Assembly (NCBI GenBank): GCA_000507305.1
Contig: DF239856.1
Span: forward strand, 91,876 to 155,875
DNA from: Breviolum minutum Mf 1.05b.01
Taxonomy: Eukaryota; Sar; Dinophyceae; Suessiales; Symbiodiniaceae
Direction: 5' to 3'
DNA: 64,000 nt
The position numbers were made by a program, and so were the translations under genes. Below the pieces are notes generated by a model that searched no databases, was not told the origin of the DNA, and saw nothing but the letters and a program-made list of their open reading frames with translations. How positions within the stretch are numbered: the stretch's first letter is position 1; every line of letters begins with the position of its first letter. Below, piece after piece: positions 39,813 through 53,527 of the stretch.

Positions 39813-40262
39813 TTAGATCGATAGATAGACCGATCGATAGATAGATAGATAGATAGATCGATCGATAGATAGATAGATAGATAGTTAGATAGATAGATAG
39901 ATCGATCGATAGATAGATAGATAGATAGTTAGATAGATAGATAGATAGATCGATAGATAGATAGATAGATAGTTAGATAGATAGATAGATCGATCGATAG
40001 ATAGATAGATAGATAGTTAGATAGATAGATAGATAGATCGATAGATAGATAGATAGATAGTTAGATAGATAGATAGATCGATCGATAGATAGATAGATAG
40101 ATAGATAGTTAGATAGATAGATAGATCGATAGATAGATAGATAGATAGATAGTTAGATAGATAGATAGATCGATCGATAGATCGATCGATCGATAGATAG
40201 ATAGATAGATAGATAGATCGATAGATAGATAGATCAATAGATAGATCAATAGATAGTTAGAT
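39770..40262. repeat. (GATA)n array with higher-order ATCGATCG / GTTA punctuation
   Basis: About 490 bp of GATA interrupted regularly by GATCGATC and GTTA variants, giving a second-order period of roughly 55-60 bp (blocks of GATAGATAGATAGTTAGATA). It is in the intron or 5' flank of the sirtuin gene. Confidence 0.95.
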
Positions 40263-42640
40263 AGCCTAGCAAACAATGTGAGAGAGATGAATAGACCAAT
40301 GGGCAAATAAAGATACTGATACACGTAGTCACTTTGGCTTTTGGATGTCTTAGGTTCGAATATTTTCGCGAGATATACACGTGGTTGGTTTTTCTGGAAG
40401 TTTTACATGCTCCAACTGTCCAGACCAAAAAGGATGAAGAAAAGAAACAAGAACGAATAACAATATTACGAACCCAAACCTGTCAAGATCCTCTCCCCAA
40501 ATTGGTTCAGTTTTTGCTTCTTTTTTATGACTTCCATCCAATATGAGAAAAAATCGCGAAAACAAAAGAAAACACATACAATGAAACAACCAAAAACAGA
40601 CTCAGAGCAGACAAAAAACATATTAATCTACACACCCAGCAAAGTACAACTCCCGGATAATCTCTCCAACCAATACGGTTGATTTGTTTTTTTCTGATGT
40701 GTTTTCCTTCAAGATACAGGTTTCTTTCCGTTTACGGCACCTAAAACATCAGAAATGCTAAAACTGCAAAAACTGCCAAAATTGTAGACTCTCACCCTCA
40801 AACCAACCCTTTGCCTCGACATATAGCGGTCTTATATATTTGGTTTGTTTCTGGGTGGTTGTATCTATATGGTCTAAACTGAATATGAGATGAGCCTGGA
40901 GCAAACTAGCCACAAGAAGGCAAAAAGAAAGATTTCCCCAACCTGAGGAAGTGATAACCGCTCAATGTTGCAGAATATGTTCACAAGTTTAGCAACACAT
41001 ATTTTGAAACTTGACTTTTCAACTTTTATTTTGAATACATCAATTATCCTTTAGGCCCCCGTGTTTGGAAAAGGCGGCAGATCTTACATACTATGTACTC
41101 CAAGTGGTCATGTACCCGAAATAACCACTGACCATATTTAAACGTTTCAGTTTGTATCTTCCTTAAGCAATGCTCTGCTGAAACTTTGAAGGATTAGTCT
41201 CATGTAATCAAATGATGTTGAATTCGGCTCAAAACCATGTTCGCAGATTTATTAACAGAACACTTCATTTTCCGAATATTGCCGATTAAGTTTTAGCAGT
41301 ACCTGTTGCTTGTTCATTTTTCCACAGGCAATTCTTCAGGGTTGCCCTTTTTTCCAAAGGCAACTTTGAAGAGTTGCTTTTTTGAGAAAAGCACTTGTAA
41401 GAGTTCTTGGTTTTTGAAACAACAGTCTGTAGAAAAGTCGCCTGAACTGCAAATATTGTTGGAAGTGGCTAAGTGGTTTGTCAGTTTTGGTGTCAGCCAA
41501 ATGTGAAATAAAAAGAAGAACGACAACTCATGTGGTGTAAACATCACAAGTCATATGGAATTATTCATTGGTTGAGGCATGGTGTGCTCTCTTTGTGTTT
41601 TTCGTTCTTGGTCATTTTGTCATAATCACTTTTGTGGTTACTTATCTATTATGTATTAAAATGAGAATGTGATTTTACTTAATCTACTAGTTTTGCACGT
41701 ATTTACGTATTTCCACATTTTTTGGTTTCATTTATTCATTGATGATTGACTGTTTGTTTTTGTTGATTTAGTAATTTTCTTCATTCATGTATCCGTTGAT
41801 TCAATTAGCTTGTTCTTTATCTATCTATGTCAATGTATTTTACTAGTCTATTTAATGCAGGTTTCTAATGTTTGTCTATATTGCTTGTTTACGTCTTCAT
41901 TTATCTATTTTTTGAAACTATGTATCGTATTTATTGTTTGTTTGTGTTCTAGTTGTGTTTTATCTCGTTGCGTTCCTTTTTCTTTATTGTTTTGTCCGTT
42001 TATTGAGTTGGTTCCTTGTGTTGTCTCTTTTCAATTTATGAACGTTGTCATTTATAATTGGTGCTACTGTAAGTAATTCATTCAAGTACGTATTTATCTA
42101 ATTTGCTTTAGTGCATTATTGCTTGCTTTGAATTTGATATGTAATACTATGCCATTGTGTCCTTCTTCGCGTGTCTATGTGTTTGATGTTTTGATTATTC
42201 ATGTCTTCATGCATTTTTGGTGTTTATTTGTGTTTTGTTTTATGTACATAATATGTGGATATACATACATATTCAAATATCTATATATTTGTGCTGTGTG
42301 TATGTGTTTCTCCATTTATTCAAATGCATTAGCTATCCTTTTTTGCATTTTTGCACGGACTAAAATTACGTACTTGCTGTCTCATGTGTCCAATGAATTT
42401 CCATGTTCGTCTAAGTGTTTCATTTACTGTATTTACTTATTCATCGTTTATTTGTTGAAATATTAACCCATGTGTTTGTGTATTCATCGCAACAATTTTC
42501 ATGTTCAATTTTATTCTTAAAGGCATCACCTCCACCAAACTCAACCCAAATGACTTCAGGTGAGTTTCCCGACAAGTAAAACACCCACCCTTACCCCACA
42601 ACAATGGATGATAATGGATGATGATGAGATGAAATATGTA
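40263..42640. other. AT-rich spacer, no confident gene
   Basis: Long T/A-rich stretch with cryptic simplicity (TTTATCTATTT, TTGTTTGTTT, 41,690-42,480). A weak minus frame at about 40540-40480 (SHKKEAKTEPIWGEDLDRF) could be an exon but lacks support. Confidence 0.4.
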
Positions 42641-42664
42641 TGAAGGCACAGTAACTGGATCGAG

Positions 42665-42765
42665 TTTTATATTCCCTGGCAAGAACTGTATTCGGTGAAG
42701 TGTGGCAACTAAATAATCATAACTTTCAAGAGCATCATCCATACCGCCTCTAACCAAACATGTTT
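42665..42765 (-). CDS. Possible isolated exon, unknown
   Basis: Minus-strand TTGGTTAG|AGGCGGTATGG could be an acceptor. The following frame reads GGMDDALESYDYLVATLHRI and QFLPGNIKLDP before a candidate GT donor at about 42664. Length and composition suit a small exon in an otherwise AT-rich intron. No family is recognised. Confidence 0.35.
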
Positions 42766-42799
42766 TCAATGGATCACCCACAAAAGCAAACATACCCGT

Positions 42800-45700
42800 T
42801 CGGGAGCCCTATTTCGTCATGCGAAGGATGCCCAAAAATTGAAAACAGGTTCATTTGTTCATACTCACTTGTTTTTGTTGACTTATTTGTTCAGAATTCA
42901 TGGAGGCTTCATCGGGAGTTGTTCGGACGTATCAGTGGTCTGGGTTGCAAATAGTTTGTGTTTTGTCGTCTTTTGTCAAGATTACTTTGGCTCTGTGAAA
43001 AACGTCTATTCCACTTCATGAAATAAAACAAAAATCCTATTGATTTAGTCATGATTTTGTTCGTTGTTTCAACATTGGAAAGCACACTCCGAACCTGCTT
43101 TATAGTTTGCCGTGAAATTTCAATGGCAATTTTGCACTTTGCTTTGCAGTTTCAAAGCCTCCTTGGTAGTTTCAGGTGAAAGTGCAAAGTTTCCCTCGTA
43201 CTTTGAACAAGACTACAGCATGTATACCTTGGTACTTTTAAAAAAAGTGCAAAGCTGCATTTGCATTTTTGCTGTGAAGGTGCAAAGTGCAAAGCAAAGT
43301 GCAAAGCAGGTTTGCAGTTTGCTCTGAACTTTCAATGCAAAGTACAATGTAGGTTTGCAGCTCAAGGAAAGTGCAACAACATTAAAATTACATAAATGAA
43401 ACAAGAAACATATTGATCTTATGATATGGCATTTGGAAAGGTCTTCCCACAACATCCAATCAAATCCATTTGTGTTTTATTGAACAATTCACGGTTTCTA
43501 GGAGGTCAAATGTTTTGTGGGTAATCTGAAAAATCTCTGAAAGTTGTTTGACATACATGTGCAAAGTTACTAGGGTATCAATGCAAAAGCCATCGCTGTT
43601 TTTTGATACTTTCTTGGGAGGCGTTTGGAGGCCTTCCATTTGGATCTGCGAGCACTTTTGAAACTAAAAGCAAGTTAGATATTTGAGAGCTAGCGCAGTA
43701 AGGTGTTGCTGCATATTACTTTTATATGTTGCCTTTGGTTTTCCCGCATTTTTTGCTCACGAGTTATGACAGTTCCAAACGTCTAGGATTAAAAGCGTAG
43801 AATCCATACCTGAAAAGAAGTTCCCCAAGCCAACTACAAAGTAACTTGAGTGCAGCAACAGAAATTGCAGGCTTTACTTGCGAAGCAAACGCGCAAAAGA
43901 CACGGCAAACAGTGTCAAGGCAAAACAGTCAATGAATGCAAATAAATGGATACATGAATACATGTGTTTTTTCATCTTGAAATATGTGGGAGAAAAGGGA
44001 AATGCTTCATCCCTCTCCTATCACAAGATGGGGCTCCAAAATGGGACGGTTTGCCTATGTGGGTGATGTCCTTCAAATGTCACTCAAAACACTTCAATGT
44101 TTTATCCCTAATTCATTGGAAATATGTTTTGCTTGGAACTTGGTGTGGAGGCGGTGCTTTAAAAAGTGAAGTGCCATGAAAAAATATTGTGATACATACA
44201 TACTGAAAATAAACAAATGATTCAACGAATAAGCACATAGAATACAGTAATGAACAATAACGCAATAATAACCCACGAAAAAAGAACAACATAAAGAACA
44301 AAAGAAAAACACATACATAGGAAAAAACAGTAAACAAAACAACATCCAGAAAAAACAAAACGACAGACTAATGAAACCACAAACCTGAATGTCTTTTTTG
44401 GTAGACCAAAAACATTGAATAATAGTTAAACTCACAATACACAAACACATCTCCATAAATCTAAATATCTGCAGAACAACACATGAATGAATACAAACAT
44501 GCATACTGAACACAAAACATATATCATATATAATCAACCAAAAGAGACATAAATCATTTCAAAAGTAAACGAAGGAATAGCACATGCATAAATGCATCCA
44601 AAAACAAAAAATAACATGGTAAATCTATCATATGAATAGGTTGAAAAACAAATGAATGAATGAATGAATGAATGAATGAATGAATGAATGAATGAATGAA
44701 TGAATGAATAAGAAACAACCAAACGTAAATACACACATGAACACATAGTTGCTTAGCACATCATTGAATTATAAATCAAAATCAAAAAGTACAAATGCTA
44801 GTAGAAATAAATGCAATAAAATTAACAACAACATGTAAATATATGTATATATATATATGTAAACAAATCAAACAGAAACATGGGAAGAAAGCACCGCAAC
44901 CAAAAACCATCAATCTGCAAATAAGTAGATAGAAAAAAAAGTACAAAATAAATAAATTTGATTGAAAGGTACTCGAGGGCTGGTAGAGTTTTCCCAAGAA
45001 ACAAACCATTCAGTATTGGACAGGTTAATTGAAACAGTCTGATCTAATCCTCTGGGTTAGTTCTTCTCTCGCGGTCTTCCTAGGATGCGGAGGGGGCTGA
45101 TACACAACCCAAAGGGAGCCTTTATAAAAACAAACAAAGCACGAAGCACTAACCTATCGGGGGATAAGATCTTGGGAAGCTTGGGTTTGCAATCTTGTTG
45201 TTCATTGCTTTTCAGCTGTGTGGTTGATATGTTTGGTGTGTTCTAACGGTTTTTCTCATGTTTAGGACGGGACAGTACAAAACTTTTGGAAACGCCATTA
45301 GAGGAAAACCGGGGAAAAGGATGGTGGGTCTGTTTGTGATTCATGTGTTTTCCTTGCTCTTACAGAGTCTTTCCTCATTTGGGTTCACGTCCCATTGGTA
45401 CCTTCAGTACTCGCATAGAATCTACCACGTATCTGACTTGTGCAGTATGTATCTATTAAAAAAGATTTATGATACATGATAATATATATATATACAGATG
45501 TTGGCCGAAGCGCAAAAGCTTATCCAAAGGCCCCCTGTTCCTTCCAAATTCATTGATTTCCCAGCGCTTATCCCACTTTCCCCCCGGCTTTGGCTTTGCA
45601 AACTTGTCTTCAGTTTGTCAGGCTTGGGTCCGGCAAGTCCGTGAATTCATTGACTCGTTGGAATCGGGCTCCAAGTTTTTCTCATACGGGATTGTACAAA

Positions 45701-47450
45701 ACCGCAGGGAACGCAATACAACAACGCAAAAACACCAAAAAAACCAACTTATCTCCGGAGAGGATTTTCGGCAGTTATATTACGTAGGGTTTGTATTTTT
45801 GTTTTCCATATTTTGATCATATCTTGCGACACTGTATTTCGTTTTCTGTTTTGGCGACTTTTGCTCACATTTCCGACCATGGAAAAACTCAAGTAAAACC
45901 ACCAACCAAAACAATTGAAAACCACACTCTTTAGGGGGTAAAAAGGATAGAGGTCCGCAATATGGTTTTCTCCTGGATTTTTTCCAACTTTCTCTCCTGG
46001 TTTGGCTGGTTGGATTGTAAAAACTTAATTAGATAAGAAAAGCAAGCAAAATGCAGACAAACGTAAATGTGGCGAACAAGCATCTCCACAATTTTTAGGA
46101 CAGATCGTTCTGCAAGACTTCGGATTTTATGGGAGGGAAAGACATCATGAGAACTGGTCTTAGATTAACATATGAAGAGTCTGACGCATCCCCAACAAAA
46201 GGTATCCGGAAAGATGACGTCCCAAAAGGTCAGACTAAACCATTGTCTTCAGTGCCTTGCTATCAATCAGAAGGAACTGAAACCTATTTATTTGTCTATC
46301 CATCCAACCCGCTAGCTCTTCACCTTCTACTTATCTACCTATCAATCGATCCATCCTTCTGTCCATCCATCCACCTCTCGGCCTACTTCTAGCTATTTGA
46401 ATATACAAATATTATTCTCTGTTTGTCGATCTATCGCTCGATCTCTCATGATTTGCGTATTTGTTAAACGACCTCTATGAATTTATTAAAAATATTATAT
46501 TAATACATATCTATCATTATCATTCATTATCTATGTCTATCGACCTGTCTATTCATCTATCTGTCTACCTATTTGTCTATCGGTCGATCTCCATGCTTTT
46601 TGATGCATCTATCCATCTAATTATTTCTTTGATCCACCCACCCACGCATCCAAGCACCTATTCACGCACATGTCCTTCATCCATCATCCGTTCATCCATC
46701 TGTCCACCCATCCATCCACTATCTCTGAGGCCAATCAAATAAGCAACGTTCATTGTTTGAGTGGTTGGTTTGGCCCGAACACGAGATTCGAGTATCAATA
46801 CCTTGTGCTTGACTGATTTTAGGACTCTTCTGTGACCGCACGCTGAGAAGAAGCAAATCTTACCTAGACCCATGGTCGTGTACTTTCATTCCTTTGGCGC
46901 TGAAACATGAATCATTCCCATGATTTGCTTTCGTCAGTGTTTATTTTGGGCTTTCTGCATCGGTAGCACTACTCTTCAAAAAGGCTTCTTTCTATAGACC
47001 TTTTCTGACCTGGATGCACTGCATTTTTTACGTCCTCTCTTTTTGACCCTGATATTAATAACTTGCGAAAAGCAACTGGAATTCAATATATCATCACAGG
47101 GTGCTATTGTTTAGTAGTCTCATTACTCAATGCTCATTTCGAGGCAATCTTTGATCATCTCATTGTCATTATAACGGTATTCTTAAGCTAGTACTTCGCA
47201 TATGTTGTAATGATCATTGCTCGTACTGCTGTTCACTGGAATGAGGGAGGCACACGAAAATGCAAAATTTCAGGGAGACCCGGGAGACTAGGCTGTTTTG
47301 CAAAGGCAACTTTGAATTGATTTTCTGGGTTGCACTTGTGGAAGTGTGCCCAGTTTCGGCGCGCATCAAAAAAACATAATCAAATGTCGTCTGCAAACGG
47401 GTGAACAAGAGAACAAGGAGAACAAGGTAATTGCATTTGCCAAAAGAAAA
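42800..47450. other. Gene-poor AT-rich stretch
   Basis: No exon is supported. Includes a GTGCAAAGT-rich patch (43,100-43,380), the TGAA array, a degenerate CATC/TCTAT patch (46,280-46,730) and a weakly repeated pair around 45,270 and 45,690 (ACAAAAC...GGAACGC). Open frames here are hydrophobic (Phe, Tyr, Cys) as expected from AT-rich non-coding DNA. Confidence 0.45.
44652..44709. repeat. (TGAA)n microsatellite
   Basis: About 14 perfect TGAA units. The minus strand reads as HSFI repeats, which is an artefact. Confidence 0.95.
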
Positions 47451-47462
47451 CGAAACTGAATG

Positions 47463-47623
47463 AAATTCCTATCGAGGAGCTTGCCCGATTTGAGCTCTGA
47501 GATCAGCCGTCCCACTTGCTCATCCCCAGCATCCAAAGTTGGCGCTGGCTCAGGTACAATGAGGGCAACATCTGCGCATGGCTTCGCCACATTGTCTTCT
47601 GGCAGCTGTTCCGTGATGTTCTC
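47463..47623 (-). CDS. Exon of an unknown minus-strand gene
   Basis: Begins after acceptor CATTGCAAG|GAGAAC (exon start 47623) and reads ENITEQLPEDNVAKPCADVA, IVPEPAPTLDAGDEQVGRLI, SELKSGKLLDR. The AG|G acceptor and the charged, protein-like composition support it. The donor is not fixed (GC or GA donors possible). Confidence 0.5.
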
Positions 47624-49024
47624 CTTGCAATGGGTTCGATTCAGTTCTCATTTTACATTAGACTCTTGGATTCATCGAAGTACCAAAGCACCATGAAGAA
47701 ACTGTCTACAATGTTAAACTACTTATTTCCTAATTAGACCTACTTCTGCTCTATAGTTGATCACTAGGCTAGTCGAATTTCACTGTGCTTTTGGTCTCAA
47801 ACACAAAACAGCGGAAATCAAAACGATGCAACCCAAGTGGAGCAACGGCAAGGTAGGGGAGGCTTCACAATGGAGTACGCCCTGTGCATTACAAAGTGTG
47901 TGCAAAAACAATGCCACGTGAGAAAAGACCGCTCTCTGAATTCAGTGTCAGGTCATGTACCACCGCTTTATTGTGATAGAACTGCGGTACCATAGAACTG
48001 CGGTACCTAGGATACCTAACTTGTAGCCATCTAAAAAATTGAGATACATGACCCAGGACATGCACTACATGTCTTATAAAATCTATCCTCACCACCAAAT
48101 CCCCATTACCTAATCCCACCACTGCAGCTCCAACAGAAAATGTCGATAGAATGCTTCTAGCTCACCTTCTCCCAAACTATTCAGTTCTGGTACTCTACAA
48201 AATAATGGGGGGTAACATTCGCAAGAATCCTCCAACCTAAGGGAAATGGCTTAACAATGGAAACATCCATGGAAACTTGTCAGGTCATGACCCTCCAATT
48301 TCTGGAGGGAGCATCCCGTATTTTCCTCACGGTCAATCCCCTGCAGTCTGTACAAAGCTCTGCTTATGATTCAAGCACTATGTCGAACTGTCGAAAATCA
48401 AAAACAACAAGTATTAATCATTGCAACTTTCCAAAATGTGCAAAGATACACAAAACACGTGTAAAAGAAATACAACGCATCTACTATACATGTCCAACAT
48501 ATTCAAAGTGTCTTGAAGCATTGACAATCTATTTCAAAAAAGCGAACTCCATCCTATTAATATCAAGTGTTGTGTTGATGTTGATTATGGTGGACCCTGG
48601 CCAGTACCTCTGTTTCACCACCATGTCGAAGTAATAAAATGCAAGAAATCCGCAAAAGAAATGCGAAGGCTGTGCGATTGGCGAAGGTGTATATTGATGT
48701 ATACTGTAATGCGTATGGGGCCCAGCTGGAAAAATGTATGTTGTAGTGAAACAAATTGTGCAAGAGTGTGTGTGTGTGTGTGTGGTTGCAGCTTTGTGGG
48801 TAGCTGTCAATTCACGAAAAACATAGCCTCCATGGGCTCACTATTCGCTTGTGCCAGCTTGTCGAAAGGCAATGCATTGAAGAAATACAGTTGAACCGAA
48901 TTGAATCCAAACCTGCCACAATTACAGGTGAATGCCCAATGATTTGACACACGTTTGTTCAAATATGACAATTGTGTTATATTTTGTTCAAGTCTGCAAC
49001 TTGTGCACAACCCACAACCCATCA

Positions 49025-49149
49025 AAAACCAAGTTTCAATTTCTTCCTGTATTTGATCATATGCAGCGTCAATCCACCGAGTCAAAAGCTCGAACCACGC
49101 AATAGCCTTGCTTGAAAGGATGGAGTACGCAGGCTCGGCTGCCTCTTTC
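49025..49149 (-). CDS. Exon of an unknown minus-strand gene
   Basis: After acceptor TTCCTCAG|GAAAGAGG (start 49149) it reads KEAAEPAYSILSSKAIAWFE and LLTRWIDAAYDQIQEEIETW. Amphipathic helices, no family recognised. Possibly the same gene as the exons at 47.6 and 51.3 kb. Confidence 0.5.
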
Positions 49150-49376
49150 CTGAGGAATTGCAGTACAGGAGCGGACCAAGGTGTAACATCAGCATGTCAA
49201 GAGTCAAAACTGAAAACATAACGGGACACAAGAAAAACAAGGAACATGAAAACGCTGAGAAACACACGCCACACTTTTCTGCATGAATTTTACATAGCTT
49301 TACCAGTAGTACCGTTCAAGAATAGGAAACGTATAGGAGAGATTGATTGCTGTGAGTGACGGATGTCAGAGCAAAA

Positions 49377-49815
49377 ACATTGACCAACTGACTAACTAGC
49401 TCACTGACTAATTGACTGATTGACTATCTGATTAACTGAATAATTGCCTAAGTGATGAACTGACCTGACTGACTGACTGACTGACTGACTAACAGATTGA
49501 CTGGTTGATTAACTGACGAACAGACTAATTTACCTAGTGACTGGCTGACTGCCTGACTAGCTGACTAATTGATTATCTGACCAACTGACTAACTGACTGA
49601 CTGACTGACTAACTAACTAACTAACTACCTAACTAACTAACTAACTAACCAACTAACTAACTAACCAACTAGCCAACTGACTAACTGACCAACTCACTGA
49701 NGCTAACTGACTAACTGACTAATTGACTGACTGACTGACTAACTAACTGACTAACTAGCTAATTGACTAAGTGACGAACTGACTGATTGACTAACTGACT
49801 AACTTACTACCTGAC
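49377..49815. repeat. (CTGA/CTAA)n degenerate tetranucleotide array
   Basis: About 440 bp of ACTGACTAACTGACT-type sequence with CTAA-rich and CTGA-rich blocks. A single N at 49701 lies inside, marking an assembly join in the repeat. Confidence 0.95.
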
Positions 49816-49816
49816 T

Positions 49817-50104
49817 AATTTTTCGACATCAGAACGTCAAAAAGTGCTCCAAACCCCACATGTTTTGTACATTTTCACTTCCAAATGTGCTTTTCGCCAC
49901 AGCGGCGTGCAATTTTTCGACATCAGAACTTCCAAAAGTGCTCTCGGATTGTCAGTTTTTGAACATTTTGACTTCAGAATGCGCTTTTCGCCACAGTGCC
50001 GTGCAATTTTTCGACATCTGAACTTCAAAAAGTGCTCCGAAACTGACGTGTTTTGTACATTTTCACTTCAAAATGTGCTTTTCGCCACAGCGGCGTGCAA
50101 TTTT
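49817..50104. repeat. 94 bp tandem repeat, three copies
   Basis: Units start at 49817, 49911 and 50005 with AATTTTTCGACATC; each contains AAAAGTGCTC and ends TGCTTTTCGCCACAG(C/T)GGCGTGC. Copies 1 and 3 are closest. Confidence 0.93.
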
Positions 50105-50629
50105 TGATTTCTCCTCTGAGCAGCTACCTCCGCACCCGCCGCTTTAACAGGCCTACTTTTGGACTGACCCGACACACGAAGCATTGAAAAAACACAGCAT
50201 TTCGCGACTTCTCTAACATTTGGCGCGGATGTATCTTCTTTCTTCTGACTTTCGCGCTATTGCATCTTCTTTCTGCTGACTTGACTTTGACACTATTGCA
50301 TCTTCTGTCGACTGACTTGACTACTCTACTCTGCTTTTCAACTGTCCATATTGTCGGAAGTTTCTATTTAAACTTCCTTCGACTATTCATCTCTCTAACA
50401 AAATACTGGGGCGAACTCAGGGCAGAAGTTTTTAAGAAAACAAAACTCGAAGCCAAAGGCAAAATGAGAATTTGCCTGTAGAATATGGACAAGCCGGCCA
50501 TGGTCCTGTTGGGGATGACCTGGGTTGACCCTGGCCCTGCCTGTATCATGCCGTTTCTTTGTTTTGATCTTCTTTCACTGGAATTTGGAAGATTGCTAAA
50601 CAGAGGTGATGAGGAAACAGTTCTGGGAG

Positions 50630-50770
50630 ACATCCTCCAAAAATGAAGATCTGTCTCTTTTTCTGTCTCTCTTTGTCTCTTTCCATCTTTCTTTTTCGTT
50701 TTCTCTTTGTGTCTGCCTTACTCTGTCGTTCTCTGGCTCCTTCTCTCTCTCTCTCTCTCTCTTTCGTTCT
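50630..50770. repeat. Pyrimidine-rich (TCTC) tract
   Basis: CTCTTTTTCTGTCTCTCTTTG... with a pure CT run at about 50739-50763. Antisense Arg/Glu-rich frames are artefacts. Confidence 0.8.
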
Positions 50771-51222
50771 ATGTCTTTCTCGGCTTCTCTTTCATGTTCT
50801 TTCAATAACTGTCATGGTTTTCAAGAGTTCGTACCTTGGACGTTTTTCAATTAAACATCCTTTGATAATGTAGCATGCTCATATTACCTGTGCGTACCTG
50901 TGCCCTCTGAAGTGCTTCCCTTGCCTTTTCATTCTTATTGTCGTTATTCCTGGCAGCATCCCATACAGCATGATAAGCAACGACTGCAACCTACTGAAAG
51001 TGCAAACGGGGGAAGTGTATCTGAAGAAGCATGCGATGCTGAGAAGCATCGAAAGACATAAGGTCATGAAAAGTCGTGCAGAATCACGTCAGATTTACGC
51101 AAGATGATGTTGTTCATTCTGTGGAAACATGTGTTTGATATGCTTTTATCATGGAAGGCACCATTCATTGGCCACAAATTATCACAAACTCGGCTGGACA
51201 TCTCCCAACAAAACCGAATCCA

Positions 51223-51310
51223 GGCCAAGCGGCTCGTAGGAAGAATGCATCTCTTCCAATGTCTTCACCACTAGCAATTTGTTCTCCGGAGCGCTCCATT
51301 GTAAGTCTTC
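51223..51310 (-). CDS. Exon of an unknown minus-strand gene
   Basis: After acceptor TTTTTTAAG|GAAGAC (start 51310) it reads EDLQWSAPENKLLVVKTLEE, MHSSYEPLGLDS, followed by GTTTTG as a possible donor. No family is recognised. Confidence 0.45.
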
Positions 51311-51319
51311 CTTAAAAAA

Positions 51320-52860
51320 CTCATACAAGCTGTGCAAATGCAAGGGGGGAAATCCTGGTACTTTGCAAGTGCCTGCAAACTCCTGGCCTCATCAAATATG
51401 ATTCACTACAACTTGGAAACAAGTGGAAGATTTGGTTCGGAAATCAAAGAGAACGCCATTGGGAGCACGTATCGCGCTATGAACATCTTTGAATTGTCTG
51501 TCGTTCCTCTGAACTTTTACCAAAGCAAAAAGTTCAGCTAAAGAACCTCTGCTTCTAGACAGCTATTTGGGTGGCAGCAATTAGCAATTGCATGCATATG
51601 GGAAAGGCCTTCAATTCAGAGACGGCACCCCTTTTGAAGAGTAACACTGGAAAGGACCAGGTATGAATCGACTTACATCTTTCGTTGCAAGTGCAAATCA
51701 CGCGTGTTGTACAAATCTGAAATGCATCCTCGTTGGAAGGACCAATTTCTTAGCGGCAACGAAACCTGACAAAACAATGAAAAAAACAAAAGTATACAAA
51801 ACACCGAAAATACCCCAAAGTCTTGTCCCAAATGGTGAAGGGCTCTTGCGGCTGGACGGGGCCGTGCGAATCATTCATGACAGTTTAAACATCAAAATCC
51901 CAACAACGGACACATCAACACGTCAATGTGGAAACTAGTCTTGAAGGGCTAAAGGAAGGGCCGCTACAAAGGGCAAGGTCAAAACAGCATGTGAAGGTGC
52001 CTGCAGCAGGGGTCACCTAGATGTGGCCATACAAGCACAGAATTATAGAACAGATTAAAATATGTAGAAATAAGACATGTAAAATGCTGTACCCAAGCGG
52101 TGCGCTGTTTCAAAAACGCTGCTCCGTCACCATCTGCGCGCGGTCCCCATTCCACTGTCTGCCCCCATATTGCTCCCCATGCTCGTCACGGTAAAAGCTC
52201 ACTTGCACCCTTTGTGCGCCAACCGTGATATGCTTGCCGTCCCCATTCCGTTGTCACCACCCGCGCTCGGTCGCACGGATGCTTTTGGAACAAAAATCAC
52301 CAGGGAATACAAGAAATACAAAAGAACACCAAATCTACTCGCAAAATCTTGTGACCAGCTTCTGTTTGGATAATCTTTGCCAGGCGCAAAGACCCCTTCT
52401 TGATGGTATCAAACGTCTCTCGATGATTCGATTTTTCCACCCACCTGTGCGAATGGCCACGCCAGGGAAGGTTGGATTCATACCGACAGGGCTGGAAACA
52501 TGGAAGCATCATGGTGGAACTCGTTGAAACACCGAACAGATTTGTCACACAAAGACCTAGCAGCAAGATGAAAACCCGCGCAAGAAGGACCAATGTGAAG
52601 TTGAAACACTGGAGCGAAACCCCCAAATCATCCCAGCCCGCTGAAAAATCCAACTTAATTAACCCTTGTCTGTCTGAAAACAAATCGTCTTCATCTAAGT
52701 CACGCTGCCTCCTGCTGCAAAGTGTGCCAAACAGCTTCAAACGCGTCAAAGGTTCGCATGGCAGTTTGCAATGTATTTACTCCTCTTTGCTGCAATCCAG
52801 GCAGAACTGGATGGATTCCATGAGAAGAAAACATCCGCAAACCAACAGGAGACAAAATAA
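51320..52860. other. Spacer 5' of the retrotransposon
   Basis: No convincing exon. A duplicated block (CGTCACCATCTGCGCGCGG... about 52128 and GTTGTCACCACCCGCGCTCGG about 52251, with CCGTCCCCATTCC) suggests an old tandem repeat. Confidence 0.4.
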
Positions 52861-53527
52861 AGATGAACCCAGACAGGCAAACATGGCATAGGAGACCGGC
52901 TAAGAAAGAACATGGGGCACAAGCTGGAAGACAAAACCGCCAAAAAGATACAGAACCCAGGGAAACCAGCCGCTCAAAAACGAAACGGGAGACACGATGG
53001 GGACAAGAGAAAGAACCCACCAGGCGGACACAGCTTCCCAGACCGGGTTACAAGGGAGACAAGGAGACAAGACAAGATAAAGAGCCCAACTCCGCAATGG
53101 GACGAGCACATGCATCCACCTCCTCGTGGTGTACTCGGGCTTCAGAGCCTCTTGGCTTTGGAATGCAAATGGATCAGGCACCATCGGAAGTTAGTGCAGA
53201 TGAGGGTGCTGCGAAGACATTCGACGGATTAGAGCATGAGGCAAGCAAGCTTCAGCAGAAGATGTTAGAATTGCACAAGATGGGCTCAGAGGTAACATGG
53301 AAAGCAATGAAGGATATCCATGTCACGCAGCTTGCTGGTGGTCATTGGAACAAGTTTTTCACGCAGAAGGCCTTTGAGCTGAACGTTGTGAAGGAGACTA
53401 TCATCAAAGAGATGAAAGGGCCATGAGGATGTGAGACTGGAAAGCAGGTTGGAGGTGGACAGATGCTTCAATCTGATTCTGAGTGACATTGCGTTCTTTG
53501 GACAGGTGAAATATTTTCTGTTCCAAC

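Noticed and set aside
39700..40330. Minus-strand Ile/Tyr/Leu/Ser-rich frame as a membrane protein
   Set aside because: Product of the GATA microsatellite; no start context or conserved feature.
41810..42470. Plus-strand hydrophobic frames (Cys/Phe/Val/Tyr-rich)
   Set aside because: Expected from AT-rich cryptically simple DNA; no motif, and opposite to the strand of all host exons.
42437..47450. Further upstream exons of the sirtuin
   Set aside because: No frame ends in the phase and sequence needed to precede the GAG-loop exon; the single exon-like block at 42.7 kb shows no sirtuin similarity.
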